From: Bin87 sp965220095
GTDB lineage: Bacteria; Chloroflexota; Dehalococcoidia; Lucifugimonadales; UBA3495
Assembly: GCA_965220095.1 (NCBI GenBank)
Contig: OZ244805.1
Location: 1,364,001 to 1,428,000 of the forward strand
Length of the DNA: 64,000 nucleotides
Direction: 5' to 3'
The position numbers and the translations under genes are program-made. Shown in pieces: positions 62,810 through 64,000 of the stretch (the first letter of the stretch is position 1; every line of letters begins with the position of its first letter). The notes under the pieces were generated by a model. The model ran no database searches, was not told the DNA's origin, and saw only the letters and a list, made by a program, of their open reading frames with translations.

Positions 62810-63565
62810 ATGCCACTACGTCCTCCCATTCGATTCCATGCGCCCAAGTTGGGCAACAGCCCCGAGGAAAACGAAGACGCCGCCGGGGTGGTGTACTCAA
62901 GTCACTCGGGCCAAGCCCACATCGCGGTGTGTGACGGCGCCAGCGAGGCTGCTTTTTCCAGAGAATGGGCTCAAATCCTAACCGATGCCTCCATCTTCAG
63001 GCCACTTGACCTGTCCGAGCTCGACGGTCCAACACTGACGGGTTGGCTGGAGGCGTGTGAAGAGGAATGGAACCGCGCGGTGCCGTGGGATCGCCTCCCC
63101 TGGCATGGGGAGGCCAAGACGCGAGCCGGCGCCCTGGCGGCGCTCTTGGCCCTGAACGTAGACCTGGAACCCAACCGCTCCGGGGCCTACCCCTGGCGGG
63201 CCGCAGCCGTGGGTGACTGCTGCCTTTTCGTCGTCCGCGACGACGAACTGGAACTGGCTTTCCCTCTGGATTCCGCTACCATGTTCAACAACACCCCGGG
63301 GCTGATTTGCAGCAACCCGTCCAACAATCAGGGGCTCTGGGAGCAGGTAAGGCAAGTCCGCGGAGAGTTCCGGGCCGGCGACGTTATTATCATTGCCTCC
63401 GACGCTCTGTCGGCCTGGCTCCTTCAAGAACGCGAGGCCGGTGGTAAGCCGTGGGAAACTCTCTTGTCGCTGAATGGGGAGGAATGGGAAGAATGGTTGC
63501 AAGCGCGGCGCGCCGAGCGTTCCATGCGAAACGACGACACCACCGTGATCATCGTCAAAACGTGA
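62810..63565 (+). CDS. PP2C-type protein phosphatase of a TerY-P-like cassette
   Basis: 251 residues. PP2C metal and phosphate motifs are NEDAAGV (D23), CDGAS (D42-G), AVGD (135-136), IIASDALSAW and the terminal NDDTTVIIVK. It would remove phosphate from Ser/Thr of the kinase or its targets. It begins 18 bp after vWA protein 2 and ends 36 bp before the kinase gene, so all are probably one operon. Intact. Confidence 0.9.
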   Translation: MPLRPPIRFHAPKLGNSPEENEDAAGVVYSSHSGQAHIAVCDGASEAAFSREWAQILTDASIFRPLDLSELDGPTLTGWLEACEEEWNRAVPWDRLPWHGEAKTRAGALAALLALNVDLEPNRSGAYPWRAAAVGDCCLFVVRDDELELAFPLDSATMFNNTPGLICSNPSNNQGLWEQVRQVRGEFRAGDVIIIASDALSAWLLQEREAGGKPWETLLSLNGEEWEEWLQARRAERSMRNDDTTVIIVKT

Positions 63566-63601
63566 TAGGCAAAGTACGGGCCAACCAAGGGAGCGGAATC
63601 T

Positions 63602-64000
63602 ATGGCGTGGCCTGGTATAACTGAATTCAGCAACGCGATTCAGAATCTGAGCCGGTGCTTTGCCGACCCGGAGCTGTCTAACGGTGAGCTGGCGGTGTAC
63701 GAAACTGGCGGCCGCGCTGGAATGCCGATCGTGTCGGCCGGTAACTTCGCGGCGGTATACCGCGTTTCCCACCAAGGCCGCAGCTTTGCGGTGCGGTGTT
63801 TTACCCGCACCGTGACTAACCAGCATGATCGTTACGGTCAGTTGGACGCCTACCTCAGATCCACCCAACCTCCGGCCTTTGTGGAGTTTGAATACCTTGG
63901 GCAAGGCATTCGTATCTCTGGAGACTGGTATCCCATCGTCAAAATGGAATGGGTGAATGGGCATCCTTTGGACAGGTATGTGCAAAGGAACCTGGACAGG
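63602..64000 (+). CDS. Protein kinase-like protein (partial, cut by window edge)
   Basis: 133 codons are visible. The glycine loop is G47-N-F-A-A-V-Y53 (SAGNFAAVYRVSHQGR). The strand that normally holds the ATP-binding Lys reads FAVRCFTR, with R65 in the Lys position. Later KMEWVNGHPLDRYVQRNL fits the hinge region. The catalytic loop is outside the window. As third member of a vWA-PP2C-kinase set it fits the TerY-P triad. Confidence 0.82.
   Translation, partial: MAWPGITEFSNAIQNLSRCFADPELSNGELAVYETGGRAGMPIVSAGNFAAVYRVSHQGRSFAVRCFTRTVTNQHDRYGQLDAYLRSTQPPAFVEFEYLGQGIRISGDWYPIVKMEWVNGHPLDRYVQRNLDR

Noticed and set aside
1..64000. tRNA, rRNA or other structured RNA genes
   Set aside because: No cloverleaf-like or rRNA-like segment was recognised by eye; a covariance-model search would be needed to exclude small RNAs.

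Overview
The window is a chromosomal segment of moderately GC-rich bacterial DNA. Gene content and order suggest Chloroflexota, probably a Dehalococcoidia or SAR202-like lineage: an atp operon in the order a-c-b-delta-alpha-gamma behind a small AtpI-like gene, a coaD/SepIVA-like pair next to rsmD, an EF-G paralogue, a split glycine decarboxylase (gcvPA/gcvPB), a B12-dependent acyl-CoA mutase, dipeptide-type ABC transport and repeated Uma2 genes. This placement is inference; no rRNA or tRNA gene was seen.

Layout. 1-8003 is a minus-strand housekeeping block: F-type ATP synthase (gamma cut by the window edge), a bifunctional-nuclease family protein, a SepIVA-like coiled-coil protein, coaD and rsmD. 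8167-9345 holds a Uma2 gene between two copies of a 175-bp non-autonomous element. 9419-13912 carries a secreted zinc metallopeptidase behind an mRNA hairpin that can hide its ribosome-binding site, then ribF and tyrS. 14014-22492 is an accessory island: three Uma2 genes, a single-chain MmeI-like restriction-modification enzyme, a DUF2806-like gene, and a mutase whose two specificity residues match isobutyryl-CoA mutase. 22552-29762 mixes an EF-G-like gene, rnhA, a duplicated alpha-beta-barrel protein, a broken HEPN-like gene with its partner, a PD-(D/E)XK nuclease and small enzymes. 29958-32564 is a decayed tyrosine integrase and a decayed IS5-type transposase. 33306-38657 is a peptide ABC transporter with one permease gene duplicated. 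39227-45160 is an insertion-sequence graveyard (IS701-like, IS21 istB, IS110 and IS66 remnants) around an intact glutamate/leucine-type dehydrogenase gene. 45345-56252 holds a J-domain protein, a serine hydrolase, the full glycine cleavage system (gcvH and gcvT on minus, gcvPA and gcvPB on plus), and a two-gene type II restriction-modification system whose nuclease has the SfiI active-site spacing. 56249-59911 is a broken ATPase/TOPRIM-like pair cut by an IS630 element that is itself cut by a second IS701-like copy. 59996-64000 is a von Willebrand A / PP2C phosphatase / protein kinase cassette resembling the TerY-P triad, with two vWA paralogues; the first is split by an IS5-family element.

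Three window-wide patterns stand out. (1) More than ten non-coding spacers carry perfect or near-perfect tandem duplications of 13-19 bp. (2) A 175-bp element with 19-bp terminal inverted repeats occurs three times with 9-11 bp target duplications. (3) Many defence-type and mobile genes are broken by single in-frame stops, one-base frameshifts or IS insertions, while housekeeping genes are intact.
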